Part shown: one piece after another, positions 1 through 7,893 of the stretch | How the letters are laid out: each line of letters begins with the position of its first letter | How positions within the stretch are numbered: position 1 is the stretch's first letter | Made by a program: the position numbers and the translations under genes | Source of the DNA: Jannaschia aquimarina | GTDB lineage: Bacteria > Pseudomonadota > Alphaproteobacteria > Rhodobacterales > Rhodobacteraceae | Assembly: GCF_000877395.1 (NCBI RefSeq) | Contig: NZ_JYFE01000050.1 | Location: forward strand, 1 to 64,000 | Direction: 5' to 3' | DNA: 64,000 nt | The notes under the pieces: generated by a model | The model's input: the letters and a program-made list of their open reading frames with translations, nothing else | The model's database searches: none | Told to the model about the DNA's origin: nothing

Positions 1-732
1 GGCCTGCGGCTCCGGCGGGCCGGGCTCGGGCTCGGGTGGCGGCGAAACAGGGCGCGCGGGCGGCATCGAGACCTGTGCCCCGCCCGCCAAACCCTCCGCT
101 GATGGGGGCGCCAGCACCGACGCGCCAGGCAATGGTTCCGACCCGGCGTGGGACGGATCCGGACGCGACAGCGCCGGAGGGACGGAGATCGGCGCCCCGC
201 CAACCGGGTCGGGTGCCGGGGCGGCAAAGGTCGGCGGTGCAATCAGTTCGTCCCCGAAATCCTCTGCCCGGCCGATCCGCGCGGGGGGCAACGGGTCCAC
301 CGGCGGCAACCCGCCCCCGCCCACTGCCCAGGGATCCTCCTCCGAAGGCCAGGAACCGGGCGGCGCTGGCGCGATGGCGGGCCGTGCATCTGCGCCTCCC
401 GGCTGCGGCGCAAGCCCGGCCGCCGCTTCGACCGCGATTATGTACGGGCCGACCTGGAACCGGTCGCCCGGCTGCAATTGATGCGGACCGTCGAGGCGGT
501 AGCGCTGGCCCACCAGAAACGTCCCGTTGGTCGACACGTCCGTCAGCCAGTAGGACCCATCCTGCGCGACGATATCGAAATGATGGCTCGAGATGTGGCG
601 GCTGGGATCGGGCAGCACCCAGTCCATCCCCGCGCCCCGACCGACCTGGGCGCCGCGCGGTCCGACCGTGTGGCTGACCGGTCCCCCGTCCTCCAGGTAG
701 TCGTAATTCTCGATCCGAAGCGTCAGGCTCAT
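1..732 (-). CDS. FHA domain protein, 3' part outside the window
   Basis: Forkhead-associated domain protein, a phosphothreonine-binding module. The first roughly 100 residues hold the FHA fold: a VGRG strand-turn near residue 30, SRHISSHH near residue 45 and STNGTFL near residue 70. A long proline- and alanine-rich linker follows and runs off the window edge with no stop. The ATG lies 4 bases after the stop of the upstream DUF6931 gene, so the two are probably cotranscribed. FHA proteins beside DUF6931 are, to my knowledge, typical of type VI secretion loci (TagH/Fha-like). That role is inferred, because no other T6SS gene is visible here. Confidence 0.85.
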   Translation of the reverse strand, partial: MSLTLRIENYDYLEDGGPVSHTVGPRGAQVGRGAGMDWVLPDPSRHISSHHFDIVAQDGSYWLTDVSTNGTFLVGQRYRLDGPHQLQPGDRFQVGPYIIAVEAAAGLAPQPGGADARPAIAPAPPGSWPSEEDPWAVGGGGLPPVDPLPPARIGRAEDFGDELIAPPTFAAPAPDPVGGAPISVPPALSRPDPSHAGSEPLPGASVLAPPSAEGLAGGAQVSMPPARPVSPPPEPEPGPPEPQA

Positions 733-736
733 CGCG

Positions 737-1279
737 TCACGACCGGCACAGGGATTCGGCCAGCGTGATGATCCGCGCCAGCCGGACCGAACGTTCCGAA
801 AGCGGCGCGCGCGCAAGTCCCGACAGGATCGCCGAGTTGATCGACCGCGGCGCGCGATGCGCCGGAACCGGGGCGGGATCGTTCGGCGCGATCGACCCGC
901 CGGACCAGCCGACCGCAAGGCCCAGCATCACGGCGGGGCTTCGCACCGGCGCGTAGAGCGAGACCTCCATCGTGCGATGTCGGAGATCGTTGGTCGGTTG
1001 GGCCGTCCATGCGGCGATCAGGGCCAGCAGGTCGCGATCCCGCGCCTCGATCGCCTCCGGCAGCGAACGAATGCATTCGTAGCCCCACCAGACGGCCATC
1101 TGCGGCAGGGCGGCGAAGGCGGTGAAGGTGACGGCCTCTTCGGGCGTCGTCGAGGAGCGCAGGCGGAACAGGAAGTCCATCGCATCCTCGTCGTCGCGCG
1201 GCCGATGCTGCGTCAGGTCCGCGATCTCGGGGATGGCGGCATACAGCTCCTTCGGCATCGCGTGACGCAGGGAGCCCAT
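737..1279 (-). CDS. DUF6931 family protein
   Basis: A 180-residue soluble protein recognised as the DUF6931 family by its conserved core: EIADLTQHRP near the N-terminus, then TPEEAVTFTAFAALP, WWGYEC and LGLAVGWSGGSIAPND. The start at 1279 (MGSLRHAMPKELY) fits family N-termini better than the in-frame ATG at 1258, although the AGGAG lies 15 bases upstream. No catalytic motif is evident. It directly precedes the FHA gene. Proteins of this family often sit in type VI secretion clusters of Rhodobacteraceae, so a secretion-accessory role is possible but not shown. Confidence 0.75.
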   Translation of the reverse strand: MGSLRHAMPKELYAAIPEIADLTQHRPRDDEDAMDFLFRLRSSTTPEEAVTFTAFAALPQMAVWWGYECIRSLPEAIEARDRDLLALIAAWTAQPTNDLRHRTMEVSLYAPVRSPAVMLGLAVGWSGGSIAPNDPAPVPAHRAPRSINSAILSGLARAPLSERSVRLARIITLAESLCRS

Positions 1280-1377
1280 CGGGGGGCGCGTCTTCTCCTG
1301 ATCGTCGATGGGTCCGCCTCCCTGTGCTTCGGCGCGGGACCGTTTAAGCGTGACCCGGCGGGCCGGTGCAAGACGGA

Positions 1378-2631
1378 TCAGTCCGAGGCGGCCATCGCCA
1401 TACCGCCTGCTGCGCGGAACCAGTCGCGGATGGCGGCGCGCTCTTCCCGGGTCATGCCGGTCAGGTTGCCCGGCGGCATCGCGTGGCTGACCCCCGACTG
1501 GTAGTAGACCTGCCGGGCCTGCGAAGCGATGTCCTGCGGCGTTTCCAGATGCACGCCCTTCGGCGCCCAGAGAAGACCGTCCCAGACGGGTTCGCGCGCA
1601 TGGCACATGGAACAGCGCGCCAAAACGGCATCCGAGGCCGTCTCGAAGCCTGGGGCCTCGGCAAAGCGCAGGGCCGCCGGTGTCATCTCGGCCTCTTCGA
1701 CGGCGTCGTAATCCCCGTCGAAGAGCGGCGCGGTCGACAGCCACATGATCACGACGAATAGCACCGCCGTCGCGCCCCATGTCCAGACCGGTCCTTCGCC
1801 CGTGGCGTGAAGCGTGTTGAAGTAGTGCCGGATCGTGACGCCGAGCAGGAAGACCAGAGCCGCGATGATCCAGGCCGCCTCTGTGCCGAAGGCAAGCGGG
1901 TAGTGGTTGGACAGCATCAGGAACAGCACCGGCAGCGTAAGGTAATTGTTATGTGTCGAGCGCAGCTTGGCGATCTGCCCGTATTTCGCATCCGGCGTGC
2001 GGCCCGCCTTCAGGTCGGCCACCACGATCCGCTGATTGGGCATGATGACGAAGAAGACGTTGGCTGTCATGATCGTCGCCGTCATCGCCCCCAGATGCAG
2101 CAGGGCCGCGCGTCCGGTGAAAACCTGGTTCAGCGCCCATGACGCGGCGACGATCCCCGCGAACAGGACCAGCATCACCGCCGTCGGGTTCGACTTCAGC
2201 GGCGATCGGCAAAGCGCGTCGTAGCCGATCCATCCCACCGCGATGAAACCGGCCGAGAGTGCGATCGCCTGCCACGTCGCCAGATCGGCTTTCTCGGGGT
2301 CGATGAGGTAAAGCTCCGCCCCCGCCCAGTAAACGATGGCGAGCAGGGCCGCTCCCGAGAGCCAAGTCCAGTAGCTCTGCCATTTGTGCCAGGTCAGGTG
2401 CTCCGGCAGGCGATCCGGCGCCACGAGGTATTTCGTTGTGTGGTAGAATCCGCCGCCATGGACCTCCCACTCCTCGCCGTAGGCGCCCTTTGGCAGATCA
2501 GGTGCTTTCCGCAGGCCGAGGTCCAGCGCGATGAAATAGAAGCTGGCACCGATCCATGCGATGGCGGTGATGACGTGAAGCCAGCGCACGGCGAAAGCCA
2601 GCCAGTCCCAGGCGACGGCGAGATCGTACAT
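1378..2631 (-). CDS. puuD: membrane-bound urate hydroxylase PuuD with cytochrome c domain
   Basis: Oxidises urate to 5-hydroxyisourate at the inner membrane. The protein has 417 residues. The first roughly 300 carry about eight hydrophobic helices of the urate oxidase N-terminal family (WLHVITAIAWIGASFYF at the start). A C-terminal cytochrome c domain follows, with the haem motif CSMCH at residues 340-344 and a PPGNLTGMT segment that may supply the distal ligand. Electrons would pass to the respiratory chain rather than directly to oxygen. It lies downstream of uraH on the same strand, and the next two steps are encoded divergently. Confidence 0.95.
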   Translation of the reverse strand: MYDLAVAWDWLAFAVRWLHVITAIAWIGASFYFIALDLGLRKAPDLPKGAYGEEWEVHGGGFYHTTKYLVAPDRLPEHLTWHKWQSYWTWLSGAALLAIVYWAGAELYLIDPEKADLATWQAIALSAGFIAVGWIGYDALCRSPLKSNPTAVMLVLFAGIVAASWALNQVFTGRAALLHLGAMTATIMTANVFFVIMPNQRIVVADLKAGRTPDAKYGQIAKLRSTHNNYLTLPVLFLMLSNHYPLAFGTEAAWIIAALVFLLGVTIRHYFNTLHATGEGPVWTWGATAVLFVVIMWLSTAPLFDGDYDAVEEAEMTPAALRFAEAPGFETASDAVLARCSMCHAREPVWDGLLWAPKGVHLETPQDIASQARQVYYQSGVSHAMPPGNLTGMTREERAAIRDWFRAAGGMAMAASD

Positions 2632-2741
2632 TCTGTGAAGACCTGTTCGTGAGACACGTGCAAAACGTGCGGAACGCTACCGCGCCCGCGTCCGGGGCGG
2701 AAGCCCGCACGGCATCATTCGCCTCGGGACCCTCTGACGGC

Positions 2742-3089
2742 TCAGCTTCCGCGATAGGTCGAATAGCCGAACGGGCTCAGCAGGAGCGGCACGTGGTAAT
2801 GGGCGTCTTCTCCCATACCGAAGCGGATCGGCACCTCATCGAGAAAGAGCGTCCCCGCATCGCTCCCATGGCGCCGCAGATAATCGCCCGCCCGGAATAC
2901 GAGTTCGTACGTACCGGTCTTGAAATCATCTTCTGGCAGGATCGGCCTGTCGGTGCGTCCGTCCGCGTTCGTCACGGCCTCGGCGATCTTGCGGTGCGAA
3001 TTGCCCGAGACCCGGTAGAGCAGGATCTCGATCCCCTCGGCCGGAACGCCGCGCGCGGTGTCCAGAACGTGCGTCGTCAGATAGCCCAA
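2742..3089 (-). CDS. uraH: 5-hydroxyisourate hydrolase (transthyretin-like)
   Basis: Hydrolyses 5-hydroxyisourate to OHCU, the second step of urate breakdown. The 115-residue protein has the family's N-terminal LTTHVLDTARG motif and ends with the diagnostic tetrapeptide YRGS. There is no ATG near the family start. The best start is TTG at 3089, preceded by GGGAGG five bases upstream, which gives the expected (M)GYLTTHVLD. An ATG at 3287 would add 66 non-homologous residues and run back through the divergent promoter region. It is transcribed ahead of puuD, and its promoter should lie within the roughly 100 bases shared with puuE. Confidence 0.93.
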   Translation of the reverse strand: MGYLTTHVLDTARGVPAEGIEILLYRVSGNSHRKIAEAVTNADGRTDRPILPEDDFKTGTYELVFRAGDYLRRHGSDAGTLFLDEVPIRFGMGEDAHYHVPLLLSPFGYSTYRGS

Positions 3090-3189
3090 GGTCGCCTCCC
3101 GGTTGCTGCGACCTGTCTTCCATGTCGCGCGCGGATGGGCAATCGTCGCGATGGGCGGCCCCGTGCCAACGCGACCGAGAGGCGAGAGA

Positions 3190-4596
3190 ATGGACAGATA
3201 TCCCAGAGACTTGCGCGGATACGGTGCCGCGCGCCCCGATCCGCGCTGGCCGAACGGCGCCAAGATCGCGGTGCAGATCGTGCTCAACTACGAAGAGGGC
3301 GGCGAGAACAACATCCTGCATGGCGACCCGGCATCCGAGGCGTTCCTGTCGGAGATCACCGGCGCCCAGCCCTGGCCCGGCCAGCGGCACTGGAACATGG
3401 AGTCGATCTACGAATACGGCGCCCGCGCCGGCTTTTGGCGCATCCATGCCATGCTGCGCGACCTTCCGATCACCGTCTACGGCGTCGCCACCGCGCTTGC
3501 CCGATCCCCCGAGCAGTTGACGGCCATGCAGAGGGCCGGGTGGGAGATTGCATCCCACGGGCTGAAGTGGATCGAGCACAAGGACATGTCCTCCGACGAA
3601 GAGCGCGCCCAGATCGCCGAAGCCATGCGCCTGCATGCGGAGGTCACGGGCGCGCCGCCGCGCGGCTGGTATACGGGCCGGTGCAGCATGAACACGCTGG
3701 CCTTGGCCGCCGAGCACGGGATGGCCTATGTCGCCGACAGCTACGCGGACGATCTGCCCTACTGGGTGCGGATCGGCGACCGGGATCAACTGGTCGTGCC
3801 CTACACGCTGGATTGCAACGACATGCGCTTCGCGATCCAGGCGGGCCACCCGGACGGACGGTCCTGGGAGACCTATCTGCGCGACACGTTCGATACGTTG
3901 CTGGCCGAGGGGCAGGCGGGTCGGCCCGCGATGATGTCGGTTGGGTTGCACTGCCGTCTGGCGGGGCGTCCGGGCCGCGCGGCGGCGCTGGCGCGGTTCC
4001 TGGATCATGCTCGGTCGCAGGACGGCGTCTGGTTCGCCACGCGGGCGCAGATCGCCGACCATTGGGCGGCGGAGCATCCGCCTGTGCCGAACCACCGCCC
4101 TTCCGAGATGGATCGGGTGGCGTTCGTCGACGCTTTCGGCGGGATCTTCGAACATTCCCCCTGGGTGGCCGAGCGCGCCCATGCGCTGGAACTCGGCCCC
4201 GCGCATGATTGCGCGGCGGGTGTGCACAACGCGCTGGCCCGCGCGTTCCGGTCCGCCAGTGAAGAAGATCGGCTGAGCGTCCTGCGCGCCCATCCCGACC
4301 TTGCAGGCAAGCTGGCGCAGGCCAAGCGGCTGACAGACGACTCTACCGCCGAACAGGCGAGCGCCGGACTGGACGCGCTGACCGATGCGGAGCGGGCTTC
4401 GTTCACGGAGCTCAACGAGGCCTATACCGCCCGCCACGGCTTTCCGTTCATCATCGCGGTCAAGGATCACGACAAGGCGGGGATCCTTGCCGCGTTCCGC
4501 CGGCGGCTGGAGAACGACACCGCGACAGAGACCGCCGAGGCCTGCCGGCAGGTCGAACGCATCGCGGAATTGCGGCTTGCGGACAAGCTGGGATGA
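3190..4596 (+). CDS. puuE: allantoinase PuuE fused to OHCU decarboxylase
   Basis: Bifunctional protein of 468 residues. Residues 1 to about 300 are a polysaccharide-deacetylase-type allantoinase (PuuE), with NYEEGGENNILHGD near residue 35, TGRCSMNT near residue 165 and GLHCRLAGRPGR near residue 255. The last roughly 165 residues are an OHCU decarboxylase (UraD), with RAHPDLAGKLA carrying the catalytic His. Together they convert OHCU to allantoin and then to allantoate. The start at 3190 gives MDRYPRDLRGYG, matching PuuE N-termini, with GAGAGGCGAGA before it. It overlaps allA by an ATGA. Confidence 0.93.
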   Translation: MDRYPRDLRGYGAARPDPRWPNGAKIAVQIVLNYEEGGENNILHGDPASEAFLSEITGAQPWPGQRHWNMESIYEYGARAGFWRIHAMLRDLPITVYGVATALARSPEQLTAMQRAGWEIASHGLKWIEHKDMSSDEERAQIAEAMRLHAEVTGAPPRGWYTGRCSMNTLALAAEHGMAYVADSYADDLPYWVRIGDRDQLVVPYTLDCNDMRFAIQAGHPDGRSWETYLRDTFDTLLAEGQAGRPAMMSVGLHCRLAGRPGRAAALARFLDHARSQDGVWFATRAQIADHWAAEHPPVPNHRPSEMDRVAFVDAFGGIFEHSPWVAERAHALELGPAHDCAAGVHNALARAFRSASEEDRLSVLRAHPDLAGKLAQAKRLTDDSTAEQASAGLDALTDAERASFTELNEAYTARHGFPFIIAVKDHDKAGILAAFRRRLENDTATETAEACRQVERIAELRLADKLG

Positions 4597-5081
4597 GGCG
4601 GGTCGAGACCGAGCCGCTGACGGCAGAAACCTTCGCGTTCTTCGGAGAGGTGCTGGAGGTCGAGGGCGCGCCGGACAAGCTGATCAATCGGGGCCTGTGT
4701 GGCCGGTTTCATGACCGCGCCGATCTCGATTTCGGAGACGGGCGCGCGGGTCTCAGCCTGTTCGACGCGCAGCCTCGCGGGTTGCCCTACACGCTCGACA
4801 TGGTCGAGCGGCATCCCGACGGGTCGCAGGCCTTCGTCCCGATGACGGAGCATCCTTTCCTCGTCATCGTCGCGCCGGATGAGGGGGGCGTGCCGGGCAC
4901 GCCGCGCGCCTTTCTGACGAACGGGGCTCAGGGGGTGAACTACCGGCGCGGGGTCTGGCACGGCGTCTGCACCCCGCTTCATGCGCCCGGTCGTTTCGCC
5001 GTGATCGACCGCATCGGGGCGGGTCCGAACCTACAGGAGCATTGGTTCGAAGATCCTTGGCACGTGGTGGCGGCGCGATAG
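4593..5081 (+). CDS. allA: ureidoglycolate lyase
   Basis: Splits ureidoglycolate into glyoxylate and urea at the end of allantoin breakdown. The 162 residues show the cupin-like AllA fold: a FAFFGEVLEVEG start, INRGLCGRFHDRADLDF, EHPFLVIVAPD, and GVWHG with a metal-ligand His. It is translationally coupled to puuE-uraD by an ATGA overlap. The enzyme that turns allantoate into ureidoglycolate (allantoicase or allantoate amidohydrolase with ureidoglycine steps) is not in this window, so it must be encoded elsewhere or lie outside. Confidence 0.93.
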   Translation: MRRVETEPLTAETFAFFGEVLEVEGAPDKLINRGLCGRFHDRADLDFGDGRAGLSLFDAQPRGLPYTLDMVERHPDGSQAFVPMTEHPFLVIVAPDEGGVPGTPRAFLTNGAQGVNYRRGVWHGVCTPLHAPGRFAVIDRIGAGPNLQEHWFEDPWHVVAAR

Positions 5082-5158
5082 GGAGCGCGTCCCCTACCGT
5101 CTCGCTTCCGGATGCGGCAGAATGCCTCCCGATCCGGAGCAGGCAAGGAGGAGAGCCG

Positions 5159-5317
5159 GTGGCGGAATTCGCGACGTCTCTTGGAGTGTTCGGCTGGATC
5201 GTGATCGGCTTGGCCGTGGTCGGTCTGGCAACGTTGCCCCGTGCCCTGCGCGAGATGTGGACGCGGCCTTGGAAGCGTGAAGGCAGGGATCGGTCTGTGA
5301 AGGAGGATCGCGGATGA
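5159..5317 (+). CDS. small single-pass membrane protein
   Basis: A 52-residue protein with one hydrophobic helix (about residues 10-27) followed by a basic stretch rich in Arg and Lys, so probably an inner-membrane protein with a cytoplasmic tail. The GTG start at 5159 is set by an AGGAGG a few bases upstream. It overlaps the next gene by an ATGA, which makes it the first gene of the aromatic-type cluster. I do not recognise a family or a function. Confidence 0.7.
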   Translation: MAEFATSLGVFGWIVIGLAVVGLATLPRALREMWTRPWKREGRDRSVKEDRG

Positions 5318-6261
5318 GGCTTGCGACCCTGCCCGACGGCCCGGATGGCCGGCTGGTGGTCGTCGAGGACGGCAGCGCCCGCGCTATCGCCTGCCGAACG
5401 ATGCTCGCCTGGCTCGACGGCGGAGACGCCGCGCTCGGTCCGGAAGAGGATTGGCAGCCTGAGCAGGCGATGGCCTGCCTGCCGCGCGCTTGGCAATTTC
5501 TCGACGGCTCCGCCTATGTGAACCACGTCGCGCTGGTCCGGCAGGCCCGCGGGGCCGAGATGCCAGAACGGTTCTGGCATGACCCATTGATGTATCAGGG
5601 CCTGAACCTCTTCACGGGCCCCCGCGATCCCATCCCGTCCGCTCCCGATTGGGGGACCGACCTGGAGGCAGAGGTGGCCGTCCTGACCGGCCCTGTGCCG
5701 CGCGGGGCGACGCCGGACGAAGCGGCGAGGGCGATCCGTGCGATTTGCCTGCTGAACGATATCTCGTTGCGCGGGCTGATCCCTGACGAACTGGGCAAGG
5801 GGTTCGGCTTCGTCCACTCCAAGCCCGCGTCGGCCCTGTCGCCGCTGGCTGTCACGCCAGACGCGTTGCCCTATGATGGCCGCTTGCATGCGACGGTGCA
5901 TGTGGAGGTGAACGGCACCAAGCTTGGCGAGACACGGGCCGGCGAGGACATGACCTTCGATTTCCCGACGCTCGTCGCTCATGCGGCGAAGACGCGGGAC
6001 TTGCCGGCGGGCACCGTCATCGGGTCCGGCACCGTCTCGAACCGGGATCCCGACGGTGGTCCGGGGCGGCCGGTGGACGCGGGCGGCCGCGGCTATAGCT
6101 GTCTGGCCGAGCAACGGATGGTCGAGACCATCCTTGACGGGCAGGCGCGCAGCCCTTGGCTTCGGCCCGGGGACCGCGTCAGAATATGGGCCGAGGCGGA
6201 CGGACACGACCTGTTCGGCGTCATCGAGCAGGAGGTGATCGAATGGCACAAACTCGACTGA
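5314..6261 (+). CDS. fumarylacetoacetate hydrolase family protein
   Basis: FAH-fold hydrolase of 315 residues. Such enzymes cleave or hydrate acylpyruvates and related ring-cleavage products, using a divalent metal. The C-terminal catalytic domain shows the acidic metal site (DLEAEVAVLTG near residue 115, LLNDISLR near residue 150) and GTVIGSGTVSNRD. The N-terminal part (YVNHVALVRQARGAEMP) resembles the homogentisate-pathway branch of the family. It overlaps the genes on both sides and is part of the 5159-9610 cluster. The exact substrate cannot be read from sequence. Confidence 0.85.
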   Translation: MRLATLPDGPDGRLVVVEDGSARAIACRTMLAWLDGGDAALGPEEDWQPEQAMACLPRAWQFLDGSAYVNHVALVRQARGAEMPERFWHDPLMYQGLNLFTGPRDPIPSAPDWGTDLEAEVAVLTGPVPRGATPDEAARAIRAICLLNDISLRGLIPDELGKGFGFVHSKPASALSPLAVTPDALPYDGRLHATVHVEVNGTKLGETRAGEDMTFDFPTLVAHAAKTRDLPAGTVIGSGTVSNRDPDGGPGRPVDAGGRGYSCLAEQRMVETILDGQARSPWLRPGDRVRIWAEADGHDLFGVIEQEVIEWHKLD

Positions 6262-6731
6262 GGGTTGCGATCCTCGCATCGGCAATCGGCCTTGCCGGCT
6301 TTGCTGAGGCGCAGGAGGACGATCGACGTGCGCTTGCCCGGACCTATGTTGATATGCCCGCCAACCAGGCGATGATGGACCAGATGATGGGTGCGGACGT
6401 GCTTGCGGCCCAGTTTACCGCCGGATTGCCGCCGCAGGTCGAGCTGTCGCCCGGCGCGCTGGAGCGGATCGGCGCGCTGATGTCGGAAGCGATGACGTCG
6501 CTGCGCCCAAAGATGCAGGAGATGATGGTCGAGGGCGCCGCCGAGACCTTTACCGCCGCCGAGCTGCGTGCCCTGATCGAGTTCTACTCGACGCCGGAGG
6601 GCGAAGGCGTGCTGCTGAAGATGCCGCCCTATTTCAGCCGGACGATGTCGGAACTGATGCCCGAGATCATGCAGGCTATGTCGGCCCGCCAGACCGAGAT
6701 CATCGCAATCATCGAGGAGGGCCGGCAATGA
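6243..6731 (+). CDS. DUF2059 domain protein, exported
   Basis: A 162-residue protein with an N-terminal signal peptide (hydrophobic stretch ending GFAEAQ, cleavage probably near residue 24). A helical DUF2059 domain follows, with the characteristic FTAAELRALIEFYSTPEGEG and a Met-rich tail. It is probably periplasmic. The start at 6243 lies 19 bases inside the preceding gene and is the only one that places a signal peptide at the N-terminus. No enzymatic function is known for the family. Its presence inside a catabolic cluster may only reflect cotranscription. Confidence 0.8.
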   Translation: MAQTRLRVAILASAIGLAGFAEAQEDDRRALARTYVDMPANQAMMDQMMGADVLAAQFTAGLPPQVELSPGALERIGALMSEAMTSLRPKMQEMMVEGAAETFTAAELRALIEFYSTPEGEGVLLKMPPYFSRTMSELMPEIMQAMSARQTEIIAIIEEGRQ

Positions 6732-7678
6732 CCAAGGCCTTCGCATCCGCCGGTGACATGGAGGAGAAGGAGACCTCCTTCACCGAGATCGGGCCCGGCC
6801 TCTACGCCTTCACCGCGCAGGGAGATCCCAATTCCGGCGTCATCATCGGCGACGACAGCGTGATGGTGGTCGAGGCGCAGGCCACGCCGCGTCTGGCCCG
6901 CAAGGTGATCGAATGCATCCGTGGCGTGACGGACAAGCCGATCACCCATCTGGCCCTGACCCATTACCACGCCGTCCGTGTTCTGGGCGCCAGCGCCTAC
7001 GAGGCGCCTCAGGTCCTGATGTCCGACACCGCGCGCGCCATGGTGGTCGAGCGTGGCCAGGAGGATTGGGACAGCGAATTCGACCGCTTTCCCCGCCTGT
7101 TCCAGGGACACGAGGAAATCCCGGGCCTGACCTGGCCGACCACGACCTTCACCGGCCGGATGACCGTCTTCCTCGGCAGGCGGCGGGTCGATCTGATGCA
7201 GGTCGGTCGCGCCCATACGGCGGGGGATGTCGTCATCGGCGTGCCCGACGCGCGCGTCATGTTCACGGGCGATATCGTCGAGTACCAATCCGCCTGCTAT
7301 TGCGGCGACGGGCATTATCGCGACTGGCCCACCACCATCGAGGCGATCCGTGCTTTGGCCCCCGAGGCCATCGCCCCCGGCCGGGGCGACGCGTTGGTCG
7401 GTGCCGAGATGGTGAACCGCGCGCTCGACAATACGACGGATTTCGTTCGCTCCACCTATCGGCCCGTGGCTCAGGTGGCCGCGCGCGGCGGCGACCTGGC
7501 CGAGGCGATGGCCGCCTGCCGCGAGGTCTGCGACCCGAAGTTCAGCGATTACGCCATCTACGAGCATTGCCTGCCCTTCAATGTCGCCCGCGCCTATGAC
7601 GAAGCGCAGGGCATCGACACGCCGCGCATCTGGACCGCGGCTCGCGACAAGGAGATGTGGGAGGCGTTGCAGGGATGA
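6728..7678 (+). CDS. metallo-beta-lactamase-fold protein with altered metal motif
   Basis: MBL-fold protein of 316 residues. The usual HxHxDH motif reads THYHAVR: His79 and His81 are kept, but Asp and His are replaced by Val83 and Arg84. The downstream motifs are present (GRAHTAGD, FTGDIVE), so one metal site may remain and the other is probably lost. I recall the same THYHAVRVLG signature in relatives that accompany aromatic-degradation genes, so this looks like a subfamily trait rather than decay. It overlaps both neighbours by ATGA. Function unknown; hydrolase activity is uncertain. Confidence 0.82.
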   Translation: MTKAFASAGDMEEKETSFTEIGPGLYAFTAQGDPNSGVIIGDDSVMVVEAQATPRLARKVIECIRGVTDKPITHLALTHYHAVRVLGASAYEAPQVLMSDTARAMVVERGQEDWDSEFDRFPRLFQGHEEIPGLTWPTTTFTGRMTVFLGRRRVDLMQVGRAHTAGDVVIGVPDARVMFTGDIVEYQSACYCGDGHYRDWPTTIEAIRALAPEAIAPGRGDALVGAEMVNRALDNTTDFVRSTYRPVAQVAARGGDLAEAMAACREVCDPKFSDYAIYEHCLPFNVARAYDEAQGIDTPRIWTAARDKEMWEALQG

Positions 7679-7893
7679 GCGAAGATCCGGCTCCCAAGCG
7701 CGATTTCGGCCCCTCCCAGCAGGAGACCTGGATCTATCTGTGGGTTTCGGTCGGCGGCCTTGCCCTGCTGGCGGTCGCGCTGCTGACAAAGGGGCTGGCC
7801 AATGTGATGGCGGGCGAGGTGGTTCTGATGTCGCTTCTGTTCTTCGGCGGCACGTTGATCTGGGCCGTCCGGCGCCTTCGGAGGCTCGGCTGA
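7675..7893 (+). CDS. small membrane protein, two helices
   Basis: A 72-residue protein with a polar N-terminus (about 20 residues) and two hydrophobic segments (about residues 22-42 and 47-65), ending in an Arg-rich cytoplasmic tail. The start at 7675 overlaps the stop of the MBL gene (ATGA), and its own stop overlaps the ATG of the monooxygenase by one base. It could be a membrane anchor or a transport accessory of the cluster, but no family is recognised. Confidence 0.7.
   Translation: MSEDPAPKRDFGPSQQETWIYLWVSVGGLALLAVALLTKGLANVMAGEVVLMSLLFFGGTLIWAVRRLRRLG

Noticed and set aside
2926-4470. 514-codon minus-strand reading frame
   Set aside because: Antisense to puuE-uraD, whose domains and catalytic motifs are intact; its end overlaps uraH.
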